DNA from: a bacterium
GTDB taxonomy: Bacteria > Krumholzibacteriota > Krumholzibacteriia > LZORAL124-64-63
NCBI GenBank assembly: GCA_016712675.1
Contig: JADJQR010000011.1
Location: forward strand, 162,447-226,446
DNA length: 64,000 bases
Reading direction: 5' to 3'
Of this stretch, positions 14,973 through 22,662 are shown one piece after another (position 1 is the stretch's first letter; every line of letters starts with the position of its first letter). The translations under genes were made by a program, and so were the position numbers. Below the pieces are notes generated by a model, which was not told the origin of the DNA, did no database searches, and saw nothing but the letters and a program-made list of their open reading frames with translations.

Positions 14973-16772
14973 ATGAACGCACCGCTGCACGCCTTTTCGC
15001 CCGCCGCCCCCGCGCTGCCCTTGGCCGTGTCGGACGGGCAACTGCTGCACCTGCCCCCCGGCTGGATCGAGGTCCAACCGGGCTTTAACCCCCGCACCTT
15101 TTTCGAGGGCGACGAGTTCGCCGCGCTGGCGGAGTCGGTGAAGCGGATCGGGGTTCACCAGGCCCTGTGGGTCCGGCCCCAGGCCGCGTTCGACCCCGCC
15201 GCCCCGCGCTTTTGGCTGATCGCGGGCGAGCGGCGGCTGCGGGCCGCCACCGCCGCCGGGCTGGCCGCCGTGCCGGCGATGGTCCGCCTGGCCGACGAGC
15301 GCCAGGCCCTGATCCTGGCCGACCTGGAAAACAACCCCCAGTTCCGGGTCAACCTCTCCCCGGCGGAGGAAGCCCGCTTCGCGCGGCGCTTCCTCGCCGA
15401 GTGCGAGGGCGACCGGGCGGAGGCGGCCACGCTGCTCGGCTGGTCGGCGGCGAAACTGGAGGCGCGCCTGCTGCTCTTGCACGCCGCGCCGGCCGTGCTG
15501 GACGCCCTGGCCGCGCGCTCGATCAAGCTCGGCCACGCCGAGCTGCTGGCGGGCCTGCCGGAGAGCACCCAGGCGGGCACCCTGGCCAAGATCGTGGGCG
15601 AGGGCATCCCGGTCGCCGCCCTCAAGGAGCGGATCAGAGGCTTCGCGCTGGACTTGGGCGCGGCGATCTTCGACAAAACCGACTGCGCGGCCTGCCCCCA
15701 CAACTCCTCGCGGCAGGCGGCGCTGTTCGCCGAGGCGGTCGGGGAGGGCCGCTGCCAGAACCGGGCCTGCCACGCCGACAAGACCCGCGCGGCGCTCGAC
15801 GCCCAAAAGGCGGCCCTGCAAACCAAGTACCCGGCGGTGTTCCTGGACACCGAGCGCTCCCCGGAGAGCCACGCGCCGCTGGGCCGGGCGGGGCCGGGCG
15901 GGGTGGGGGAGGCCCAGTTCGCCGCCTGCCAGGGCTGCCGGCACTTCGCGGCCCGGCTGTCCACCCGGCCGGGCGAGGAAGGGAAAGTGGAGGCCCCGCT
16001 GTGCGTCCACCTCCCCTGCCACCGGGAGAAGGTGGCCGCCGCGAACCCCCCGCCCGCGAAAGGCGCGGCGGCCTCGCGCCCGGACGGCCCCCCGGCGGTT
16101 CCGCCGGCCTCGCCGGCCCCGCCGGCCCAGGCCGACGCCAGCCCCAAGAAAGTCGAGGCGTGGGTGGACGGCTGGCTGCGCCGGCAGGCGGCGGCGGCGG
16201 CGGCCCGCGACCCCGACCTGCTGCGGGCGTGGCTGTTGGCCGCCCTCTACCGCGAGGCCGGCTCGCCCGAGGCGGCGCTGGCCGAGGCGGGGGTCGCGGC
16301 GGCGGCGGGCTCCGGGCGGCGCGCCGACCAGATCGCGGCCTTTTACGCCCTCGACGCCGAGGGAAAGCAGCGCCTGCTGCTGGCCCTGGTCCAGCACCTC
16401 GTGCTCCACCGGGACGCGCGCGACGGGTTCGCCCCCGGCGAAAGCGACACGGTGCGGGCGGCGCGGGCGTCGCTCGCCGCCGCCGGGGTCGATCTCGCCG
16501 CCGCCTTCGTCCCCGACGCCGAGTTTTGGAAAACCCACACCAAGGCGGGCCTTGAAAGCCTGCTTCGGCGCGCCCGCGCGCCGGGCGGCGAGACTTTCGC
16601 CGCGTGGTACGGGCGCACGCATCGCCAGTCGGCGACGGACGACAAGGCGTTCGAGCGGCTGGTGGGCGGCAAGCGCGACGACCTCGTCGCCGCGCTGGAA
16701 ACGGCGGCCTTCGACTTTTCGGCCTGGCTGCCGGACGCCATCGCCCGGCGCTTCGGGCCGCCGGGCGGGTGA
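14973..16772 (+). CDS. PRTRC system ParB family protein
   Basis: A 599-residue ParB relative and the first gene of the PRTRC cassette. Residues 30-130 are the ParB nuclease-like domain with the intact motif IAGERRLRAA. A helix-turn-helix region follows (about 145-210, EAATLLGWSAAKLEARLLLL). Two cysteine-rich knots (CAACPH...CQNRACH near 235-265, and CQGC...CVHLPCH near 320-350) could bind metal. The C-terminal 200 residues are Ala/Arg-rich and helical. The start ATG 14973 was chosen because the earlier ATG 14937 lies inside a predicted promoter. Role by family: plasmid-encoded, unknown, probably DNA binding. Confidence 0.88.
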   Translation: MNAPLHAFSPAAPALPLAVSDGQLLHLPPGWIEVQPGFNPRTFFEGDEFAALAESVKRIGVHQALWVRPQAAFDPAAPRFWLIAGERRLRAATAAGLAAVPAMVRLADERQALILADLENNPQFRVNLSPAEEARFARRFLAECEGDRAEAATLLGWSAAKLEARLLLLHAAPAVLDALAARSIKLGHAELLAGLPESTQAGTLAKIVGEGIPVAALKERIRGFALDLGAAIFDKTDCAACPHNSSRQAALFAEAVGEGRCQNRACHADKTRAALDAQKAALQTKYPAVFLDTERSPESHAPLGRAGPGGVGEAQFAACQGCRHFAARLSTRPGEEGKVEAPLCVHLPCHREKVAAANPPPAKGAAASRPDGPPAVPPASPAPPAQADASPKKVEAWVDGWLRRQAAAAAARDPDLLRAWLLAALYREAGSPEAALAEAGVAAAAGSGRRADQIAAFYALDAEGKQRLLLALVQHLVLHRDARDGFAPGESDTVRAARASLAAAGVDLAAAFVPDAEFWKTHTKAGLESLLRRARAPGGETFAAWYGRTHRQSATDDKAFERLVGGKRDDLVAALETAAFDFSAWLPDAIARRFGPPGG

Positions 16773-16846
16773 GGGTCGCCGGGCGGGGCCGTCCCCGCCC
16801 GCGCGCCCGCTGCCGTCGCGGGGACGCCGCGACGGCATGGCGCCCA

Positions 16847-16894
16847 GACGCCGAGACGCCACGAAACCGCGACGCCGAGACGCCACGAAACCGC
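16847..16894 (+). repeat. 24-bp tandem repeat, two perfect copies
   Basis: Two head-to-tail copies of a 24-bp unit beginning GACGCCGAGACGCCACGAAA occupy 16847-16870 and 16871-16894, followed by a partial third. They lie in the 227-bp gap between the ParB-like gene and the next gene, just upstream of motif copy 2. Confidence 0.7.
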
Positions 16895-16916
16895 GACGCC
16901 GCACCGCCGGGCGCGC

Positions 16917-16944
16917 TTGCCGGATCGGGACGCCGGGCGACACT
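16917..16944 (+). promoter_or_regulatory. PRTRC upstream motif, copy 2
   Basis: TTGCCG (16917-16922), 16 bases, then GACACT (16939-16944). It lies 55 bases before the start of the gene at 17000. The form is identical to copy 4 apart from one base in the first element. Confidence 0.5.
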
Positions 16945-16999
16945 GCTCTCGAACCCGAAGCCTTTCCCACCCCCTCGACCCGCTTCGCCGGAGGCCCCC

Positions 17000-17491
17000 A
17001 TGTTCGATTTCACGTCCCCGTCCCTCGACGCTTGGCTCGCCGAGTTTCGGCCCGTCACCGCGCGCGATTTTCTCAAAACCGGCCCGGACGCGCGCGCGCT
17101 GCTGGATTTCGACCTGCGGCTGTGGCGGGGCGCGCGGCCCCGGAACGCCCGAAAGCACGGGGTCGTCTACTGGTGGCGGTCGCTGCTGGGCGAGCCGGCC
17201 CTGGACGCCGAGGGCCGCGAGGGCCACCCCGCCCAGCGGCGGCTGTTCGGCCTGATGGCCCTGTGCGCGCGCCACGTCCGCCACCCGGACTGCGCGGGCT
17301 GCCCGCTGCGGGCTTGGCAGGGCGCGCCCTGCGGCCGCCAGCCCGACGCGCCGGACGCCTGGGAGCGCTGCACCCGCGACCCCCGGCCCATGATCGAAGC
17401 GCTGGAAGCCTGCCGCGCGGCGCTGGATCGCCCGACCGCACCCGCCGCGAGGCGGGCGCGAGGGAAGCGGTCGGGCCGACCGGCGTTTTGA
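17000..17491 (+). CDS. Hypothetical protein inside the PRTRC cassette, 163 aa
   Basis: The ATG at 17000 follows a GGAGG site. The soluble product has a cysteine/histidine cluster at about residues 92-114 (CARHVRHPDCAGCPLRAW, then a further Cys) that could bind zinc or an iron-sulfur centre, and a basic tail. It is not one of the named PRTRC proteins I recognise. Its own copy of the shared upstream motif and its position between the ParB and E genes suggest it belongs to the same regulon. Confidence 0.6.
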   Translation: MFDFTSPSLDAWLAEFRPVTARDFLKTGPDARALLDFDLRLWRGARPRNARKHGVVYWWRSLLGEPALDAEGREGHPAQRRLFGLMALCARHVRHPDCAGCPLRAWQGAPCGRQPDAPDAWERCTRDPRPMIEALEACRAALDRPTAPAARRARGKRSGRPAF

Positions 17492-17518
17492 AAGGCCGCC
17501 CGCGCCGCGCGGGGGCGC

Positions 17519-17546
17519 TGGCCCCGCGCCGATCCCGTGAGACGCT
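17519..17546 (+). promoter_or_regulatory. PRTRC upstream motif, copy 3
   Basis: TGGCCC (17519-17524), 16 bases, then GACGCT (17541-17546), 39 bases before PRTRC protein E. It is the most divergent of the four copies but keeps the exact spacing. Confidence 0.4.
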
Positions 17547-17585
17547 GGACTCGAACCGTCACCCACCCGCCGACAGGAGACCCCG

Positions 17586-18029
17586 ATGGCGCTATTCACC
17601 CTGCTGGCCGACTGCCTCGGCCCCGACGAGAAACTGCATTTCGAGCTGCGCCGAGACGGCGCGGGCCTGACCGTGCTGGTGCTGCCCCACCTGCGCGCCG
17701 GGCCGGAGGCGGGCGACCCGGCGCTCCGGGCGGCCCGCGAGGCGCTGGCCGCCCCGCTGGTGCTGCGGGGGACGGCGGCCAGCCTGGACGGCGACCTGCC
17801 GGGCGCGCTGGCGGGCTACGCCGCCGCGCGCGGGGCGCTCGCCGGGGCGGCGGCGGACCTGGCGGCGCTGGAGCGGGCGCTGGGCGAGGCGCGAGACGCC
17901 GCCGGCGAGAAGCGGGGCCGGCTCGCCCGCGCCGGGGCGGGCGGCGCGGCGGCCCCGGCGAGCGCCCCGCCGCCGCCGGCCCCGGCGAGCGCCGCCGAAC
18001 CCGCCGGCAACCCCGACAGCTTGTTTTGA
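17586..18029 (+). CDS. PRTRC system protein E
   Basis: A 147-residue protein. The N-terminal 60 residues (LLADCLGPDEKLHFELRR, then LTVLVLPHL) match the conserved start of PRTRC protein E. A low-complexity Ala/Gly/Pro-rich region follows, and the end is NPDSLF. Function is unknown; it is defined by constant association with the other PRTRC genes. Ribosome-binding site AGGAG lies 8-12 bases before the ATG. Protein C follows after 51 bases. Confidence 0.8.
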   Translation: MALFTLLADCLGPDEKLHFELRRDGAGLTVLVLPHLRAGPEAGDPALRAAREALAAPLVLRGTAASLDGDLPGALAGYAAARGALAGAAADLAALERALGEARDAAGEKRGRLARAGAGGAAAPASAPPPPAPASAAEPAGNPDSLF

Positions 18030-18080
18030 CCGAACCGCGACTTTCGACCGGCCGCACGGCCGCCACCTGGAGCTTCAACC

Positions 18081-18296
18081 ATGACCGACATCGACGTACA
18101 ACCCCTGGTCCGCCGCTTCAAGATCGGCAGCCTGGAACTGCCCGACCCCGCGCCCGACCTGCCGCCCGGCGAGGCGGTCAAAGCCTTCGCCGTCACCTAC
18201 CCCCACTGCGCCAACGCCTTGCTGGGCGAGCCGGAGGTCCGGGACGGGGCGTGGGTCTACCCGGTGGAGAAGCCGCCGGTCAAGACCAATGGCTGA
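18081..18296 (+). CDS. PRTRC system protein C, ubiquitin-like
   Basis: A 71-residue protein matching PRTRC protein C (RRFKIGSLELPDPAPDL, then VKAFAVTYPHCANALL). Comparative work on bacterial ubiquitin-like systems places this family among the beta-grasp ubiquitin-like proteins. It ends in a C-terminal glycine (KTNG), as a conjugated modifier would. Here it lies in the same run as an E2-like protein (B) and a JAMM peptidase (A), but the activating enzyme ThiF is absent from the window. Confidence 0.85.
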   Translation: MTDIDVQPLVRRFKIGSLELPDPAPDLPPGEAVKAFAVTYPHCANALLGEPEVRDGAWVYPVEKPPVKTNG

Positions 18297-18389
18297 GACC
18301 CTGGAACGCCTGCTGGCGTGGGCGCGCGAGGGTCGCGCCCCCGCGCCCGCCGACCCGCTCGACCGCCCCCTGACCGTGGAGAGCCGCGC

Positions 18390-19622
18390 ATGTCAGAACC
18401 GCCTGTCCGCCCTGCTCGAACCGCCGCCCGCCGCCGCCCGGCGGGTCGGGCGCCCGCTCGCCGTCCCGCCCCGGCTGCTCCCGCCGCCGTAGACCCGTTC
18501 CGGCTCCCGAAAACGGCGCGCGATTTGACGGGCCGCGCCTTGGCGGGCTTGCGCGAGCGGGGCTACGGGGCGTGGCTCGACCCGCGCAGGCCCGGCGTGG
18601 CGGCGGTGCTGCGCCTGGGCCTGGCGCGAGGGTGGGTGGCGGCGGGCGACGTGGACGCCGCTTTCGGCGGCCCCGCGCCCAACGAGGCCCTCTACCGCCT
18701 GTTCGGCGCGACGCTTTCGGCGATCCCGGCCTGGGTCGAGGCCCTCGCCCGCCAAAACGCCCTCGACCCCGAGCGGATGCCGGACTGGCGGCCGTTCGCC
18801 GGGATCGACCTGGCGGAGTGGGACGGGGAACTCCACCTGGTGCTGGTCAGCCGCGCCCTGTGGGTGCACGCCTTCGACCTGGACGGGCTGCCGCCCGCCC
18901 TGGCCGTGGCCGTGGCGCAAACGCTCGATCTCGTGGCGCGCGACCTGGCGCCGTGCTGCCGGGCGCGCGACCTGGCGGGCTCGTGGTACGACGACGCTCT
19001 GGACGCCTACGAGGCGCTGCTGGCGCGGGCGCCGGACGACCCGGCAGAACGGTGGACGGCGGCCGCGACGGACGACTGGGCGGACGGGTTCGACTGGGAA
19101 GACCGGGCGGCGTTCGAGGCGTGGTGGGAACGGGTCGGCGCCTATCGCGCGCCGGCGCCGCGCTGGCTGCGGCGCTGGCTGGCGCGGCCGAGGCCGCGCG
19201 GGCCGGCCCCGTTGCGGCGCGCGCTCCGGCGGCTGTGGCGGTGGCGGCGCGCGCCCGGCCTGTCGCGGGCGCCCTGGTTTCGCTGGTTGAGGCGGGCGAC
19301 GCTCGCGCTGCGCCGCGCCGAACGGCGCTGGCCGAGGCCGCCCTGGGCGGCGCTGGCGGTCGAGGAGGACTGGGGCGAGATGGAGCGCGAGCCGCTGGAG
19401 TGCGCCCAGCCCATCGGCTTCGGCGAGCCGTGGGAAGCGGACCTGCTCGAAAGCTTCTACGAGAACGTGGCCTGCTTCGGCTGCGACTTCGCGCGGGCCT
19501 GGCGCTGCGACCCCGACAACCCGGCGCTGGGGGACGCCCTGGAGGCGTTCGCCGTCGGCCAGGGCCTCTTGATCGGCGCCTGCCAGGCCGACGCCCTCGC
19601 GCGCGGCGCACCCTTCGTCTGA
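18390..19622 (+). CDS. PRTRC system protein F
   Basis: A 410-residue protein. After a basic Pro-rich start come the conserved PRTRC-F parts: about 45-120 (LAGLRERGYGAWLDPRRP, LYRLFGATLSAIPAW) and an acidic helical centre. The C-terminal 60 residues contain Cys pairs (ENVACFGCDFARAWRC). A strongly basic Arg/Trp-rich stretch near 255-330 looks RNA- or DNA-binding or membrane-associated. The ATG at 18390 is preceded by a weak GAGAG site; an earlier frame start at 18318 is less likely. Function is unknown beyond the cassette. Confidence 0.78.
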   Translation: MSEPPVRPARTAARRRPAGRAPARRPAPAAPAAVDPFRLPKTARDLTGRALAGLRERGYGAWLDPRRPGVAAVLRLGLARGWVAAGDVDAAFGGPAPNEALYRLFGATLSAIPAWVEALARQNALDPERMPDWRPFAGIDLAEWDGELHLVLVSRALWVHAFDLDGLPPALAVAVAQTLDLVARDLAPCCRARDLAGSWYDDALDAYEALLARAPDDPAERWTAAATDDWADGFDWEDRAAFEAWWERVGAYRAPAPRWLRRWLARPRPRGPAPLRRALRRLWRWRRAPGLSRAPWFRWLRRATLALRRAERRWPRPPWAALAVEEDWGEMEREPLECAQPIGFGEPWEADLLESFYENVACFGCDFARAWRCDPDNPALGDALEAFAVGQGLLIGACQADALARGAPFV

Positions 19623-19639
19623 CCGGGCGGCGCGCGGGC

Positions 19640-19667
19640 TTGCCCCGCGCGCGCGGCGCGCGACACT
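19640..19667 (+). promoter_or_regulatory. PRTRC upstream motif, copy 4
   Basis: TTGCCC (19640-19645), 16 bases, then GACACT (19662-19667), 32 bases before PRTRC protein B. This splits the cassette into at least two transcription units. Confidence 0.5.
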
Positions 19668-19699
19668 GTTCCCGTCCCACCCGCTCGGAGGTTTCGCCC

Positions 19700-20431
19700 A
19701 TGCCCGTCCTCGACCCCCCTGACCTGCCGGCGATGCCGGAGGAGATCGTCCCCCGCGCCGCGTTTTTGCTCTACGAGTGCGCCGGGCGGCTGATCGCCAC
19801 CGCGCACCCGCTCAAAGCCACCCGCTCCGGCCAGGCCGGGATCGGCGCGGGCCACCCGCTGACCCACCGCGAGCTGCGCGGCTGGCTGTCGGAGCTGGCC
19901 GGCCAAGCCCGGCTTGCGCGGGCGCGCGTGCTGCCCCCCGAGGTGCTGGCGGAAGATGAGGATTTCGTCGCCTGGTGGCGGCCCGCCCGGCGCGCGCCGA
20001 TCTGGTTCGCGGGCCAGGGCCGCCAGCACGGCTTCCGGGTGCCCTGGCCGCCGCTGGTGTTCGTCGCCGCGCGCGGGGCGCTCTGGTGCGCCGCCCCGCC
20101 CAAGAACGCCCGCCCCGGCGCGGGGGCGCCGCTGTGCCACGCGCCTCTGATGAACGTGGACGCGCGCGGCCAAGTCTGCCTGGGCAGCGCCGAGGTGCCG
20201 CCCGACCGCGACCCGCACCACCGGCGCGCCTGGGAGGCGGCGGTCTGCGAGACCAACTTCACCCACGTCAACCACGGCCGCACCCTCGCGCCGGGCGGCG
20301 GCGGGGAAACGAGCACCGAGGCCCATTTCGCCTTCTGGCAAAACCTGGACGGCCAAGCGCGGTTTCCGATGGCCGCGCTCGCGCCCCGGCACCAGACCCT
20401 GCAAGCCTGGCTGGAGGGCATCGCCCGATGA
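19700..20431 (+). CDS. PRTRC system protein B, E2-like
   Basis: A 243-residue protein with the hallmark HAPLMNVDARGQVCLGSAEV at about residues 150-169. This mirrors the HPN...G..CL active-site region of ubiquitin-conjugating E2 enzymes, the cysteine being the expected thioester residue. The N-terminal part (20-110) matches other PRTRC-B proteins. GGAGG lies just upstream of ATG 19700. The stop overlaps the start of protein A by 4 bases (ATGA), so A and B are translationally coupled, a conjugation-type enzyme with a deconjugation-type peptidase. Confidence 0.87.
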   Translation: MPVLDPPDLPAMPEEIVPRAAFLLYECAGRLIATAHPLKATRSGQAGIGAGHPLTHRELRGWLSELAGQARLARARVLPPEVLAEDEDFVAWWRPARRAPIWFAGQGRQHGFRVPWPPLVFVAARGALWCAAPPKNARPGAGAPLCHAPLMNVDARGQVCLGSAEVPPDRDPHHRRAWEAAVCETNFTHVNHGRTLAPGGGGETSTEAHFAFWQNLDGQARFPMAALAPRHQTLQAWLEGIAR

Positions 20432-21096
20432 GCGGCGCCTGCCCCCCGTATTTCGCGTCGCCCCTGGACCGCGCCCTGTTCGCCGCCGCCGAAACGCTGC
20501 TCCAGCCGCCCGGCGGCGGGCCGCTGCCGCCGCTGCCCGAGGGCCGGTTCCGCTACGTGCTGGCCGCCAACGGCCTGTTCGTCCAGGCCCGCACCGCCGC
20601 CCTGGAGGCCAGCGTGGCGCTCGCGCCCGTGCCGGCGGGCTTGCCCTACGGCGCGGCCCGCGCGGGCGCGCGCCTGCGCGCCGGGCCGCCGCCCTCGGAC
20701 CTGTGGGCCGACCTCCGGCGCCGGGCGGCGGCGGCCTGCCCGCTGGAGTGGTCGGCCTACGTGCTGCGCGAGGGGGCGGGGTACGCCATCCACGAGCCGC
20801 CCCCCATCAGCCGCGACGCCGGCCACGTCCGCTACCGGCCGCTGCCGGAGGGCCTGCAAGACCGGCTGGCCCTGCACGTCCACTCCCACGGCGCGGGCGC
20901 GGCGTATTTTTCGGCCCAGGACGACCGGGCCGACCGAGAGGGCGGGGACGGGGTGTATGTCGCCGTCGTCTTCGGCCGCTGCGGGGCGGTGGCGACGATG
21001 ACCGAGACCTGGCGGCTGGTGGTCTGGCGCTGGTGCTGGCCGCTGCCGGCACCGGGCGCGGACGGGGCGCGGGCGGCGGGCGGCCCGCCCGGATGA
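20428..21096 (+). CDS. PRTRC system protein A, JAMM/MPN peptidase
   Basis: A 222-residue protein with a complete JAMM metal-binding motif near residues 151-164: HSHGAGAAYFSAQD fits H-x-H-x7-S-x2-D. An upstream catalytic Glu candidate lies in PLEWSAYVLR. JAMM enzymes of the JAB group cut isopeptide bonds of ubiquitin-like modifiers, here most likely protein C. The start overlaps the stop of protein B. Where many PRTRC loci continue with ThiF, this one ends and a membrane-protein gene follows. Confidence 0.88.
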   Translation: MSGACPPYFASPLDRALFAAAETLLQPPGGGPLPPLPEGRFRYVLAANGLFVQARTAALEASVALAPVPAGLPYGAARAGARLRAGPPPSDLWADLRRRAAAACPLEWSAYVLREGAGYAIHEPPPISRDAGHVRYRPLPEGLQDRLALHVHSHGAGAAYFSAQDDRADREGGDGVYVAVVFGRCGAVATMTETWRLVVWRWCWPLPAPGADGARAAGGPPG

Positions 21097-21282
21097 CGGC
21101 CCGCGCCCGGCGCGCGCTCCCCCTTATACCATCATCTGCCTGACGGGCTTCACCCCCGCCGACATCCTCCCCGCCGGCGCGACGGCCACCCTCCACCAGG
21201 GGGCCGGCGCGCGCTACAATCGCCGTCGTCGAGGTAGCGCGCCGGGACCGGTCCCGGCGACGGATTCCGAGAGGAGGGAAGG

Positions 21283-21720
21283 GTGGCGCGGGAAACGGGG
21301 GTCGAGCGCTCGCGCCGGTGGGCGGCCCGCGCCGGCGCGCTGGCCGGCGCGGCGGCGGCGGGGGCAGGCGTCTGGGGCGCGGCGCGCGCGGACGGCCTCG
21401 CGCTGGCCTGGGCCTGCTGGCTGGCGGGGGGCGCCCTGGCGGCTTGGGCCTGGCGGCGGGCGGCGCGCTGGCTCCCGCCCGACCCGCCCGACGCGGCGGC
21501 TGTCATGGCGGGCGCGTTCGCGGCGATGGCGGGCCTGGCGGGCGCGGCCAACGGCTACTGGCTGCTGTTCGCCGCCGGCGCGCCGCTGGGTTTGTCGGCG
21601 GCCCGGGCGGCGCTGCTGGCCGAGCAATTTTGGCTGGGGCCGGTGGCGCTCGCCTGGGCGGGCATCTGCTGGGGGCTGTTCCGCTGGAGCTTGCGGCGGG
21701 AGGAGGGGCCGGGCGGCTGA
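21283..21720 (+). CDS. Small multi-pass membrane protein, 145 aa
   Basis: The GTG start at 21283 has a strong GAGGAGGGA ribosome-binding site. Four hydrophobic segments are visible (about 12-32, 38-58, 72-97 and 105-135), with a basic C-terminal end (FRWSLRREEG). No family was recognised. It takes the place where ThiF would be expected in the PRTRC cassette, but a link is not shown. A TACAAT at about 21217-21222 may be its own -10 element. Confidence 0.6.
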   Translation: MARETGVERSRRWAARAGALAGAAAAGAGVWGAARADGLALAWACWLAGGALAAWAWRRAARWLPPDPPDAAAVMAGAFAAMAGLAGAANGYWLLFAAGAPLGLSAARAALLAEQFWLGPVALAWAGICWGLFRWSLRREEGPGG

Positions 21721-21758
21721 GGCGCGCGCCGGCCGGGCGGGGCGCTCGCGTCTGACCG

Positions 21759-22469
21759 TCACCGGCGCGCCTTGGCGCACAGCGTTTCGCACGGTTCGCC
21801 GTCGCGGTTGCCGTCAATCGTTGTCAGCCCGCAGCGGGTCAGATAAAACCGGGCTTCTTCGCAGCTCGCCATTTCCCGGCAATACTTCTTTGGGCCGCAC
21901 GAGAAGCTACCCGGAACCGCGCGCCCGGCAACGGGCGGGGGACCGGCGCTCGCGCGGCGTCCCGACTCGGTTTTGCGCCACTCCCAGGGCGGGATGTTCT
22001 GCGACGCCGGGAGCGCCCACAGCCCGCGCTTCGCCGCCTTGGCTTCGGCTTCGAGACGGTAGAGCGAGGGGTCTTTCGCGTATTGCCGGTAGACCCACGC
22101 CCCGCCCCGGCGGACCATTTCGGCGTTGACGTCGAAGCCGCCGACATAGACCCGGCCGACGGTCCGACCGTAGCGGTCAGTGTCTTGCACGACCACCCGC
22201 GCGGGCCGACTGAAGACTAGATCGGAGAGCTGTTGCTTCGCGCGCGTCCCGTAAGGTTGGCGGCTTTCGGGGGCGTCGATTTCGCCCAAGCGCACTTTGA
22301 TTTGGCGTTGGCTCGAACCGTCCGGGACGAGCAGCGTCAGCGTGTCGCCGTCCGTTATGGCGACGACCTTGCCTTGGTATTCGGCGGCGACCAGCGGGGC
22401 GGCCAAGAGGGCGAGCAGGAGACCGACAGCAGCGCGCCAGCGCAGGACGGCGAAAGGGATCGTGGACAT
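21759..22469 (-). CDS. Secreted thermonuclease (SNase family) with excalibur domain
   Basis: A 236-residue exported nuclease. It has a signal peptide (1-29) and a staphylococcal-nuclease fold with Asp40 in ITDGDTL. The active-site set is Arg60, Asp65 and Glu68 in VRLGEIDAPE, and Arg102 in YGRTVGR. A C-terminal excalibur-type calcium-binding segment follows (195-233, with CREMASCEEA, DGNRDGEPCE and three Cys pairs). It would degrade DNA or RNA outside the cytoplasm. Such genes are common on conjugative and mobilizable elements. Its promoter region contains two inverted DnaA boxes. Confidence 0.9.
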   Translation of the reverse strand: MSTIPFAVLRWRAAVGLLLALLAAPLVAAEYQGKVVAITDGDTLTLLVPDGSSQRQIKVRLGEIDAPESRQPYGTRAKQQLSDLVFSRPARVVVQDTDRYGRTVGRVYVGGFDVNAEMVRRGGAWVYRQYAKDPSLYRLEAEAKAAKRGLWALPASQNIPPWEWRKTESGRRASAGPPPVAGRAVPGSFSCGPKKYCREMASCEEARFYLTRCGLTTIDGNRDGEPCETLCAKARR

Positions 22470-22499
22470 TTGGGTAAGCCGTTCGAGGGAAAGTTGAAA

Positions 22500-22522
22500 T
22501 TATCCACATTTTCTGTGGATAA
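22500..22522. promoter_or_regulatory. Two inverted perfect DnaA boxes
   Basis: TTATCCACA (22500-22508) and its complement TGTGGATAA (22514-22522) are separated by 5 bases, 31 bases before the nuclease start. Each is an exact strong DnaA box. They may be DnaA-controlled regulation of the nuclease gene or a relic of a replication origin. Confidence 0.55.
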
Positions 22523-22662
22523 CTTCACGCTTTGAAACCAAATGACCCGGAACACAGGGCGTTACAGAGCGGTTAAAAAATGGCCGCCCGCGCGCCTAGC
22601 CCCTCAGAAAGTAGTAGCATAATCAGGTGGTTCAATCCGAGTTCAAGCCGTTAAGGACGATC

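Noticed and set aside
14949-16970. A 673-codon open frame on the minus strand across the PRTRC ParB gene
   Set aside because: It is antisense to a clear ParB gene, has Arg/Gly/Pro-rich composition without domains, and is explained by about 75% GC content.
18289-18492. A 67-codon frame starting in the stop of PRTRC protein C
   Set aside because: The start overlap is suggestive, but the second half is Pro/Arg shadow of protein F in another frame and no family was recognised; left out as unproven.
21097-21282. Possible remnant of the missing PRTRC ThiF gene
   Set aside because: A short frame reading LTGFTPADILPAGATATL is present, but no nucleotide-binding GxGG motif or adenylation signature can be seen.
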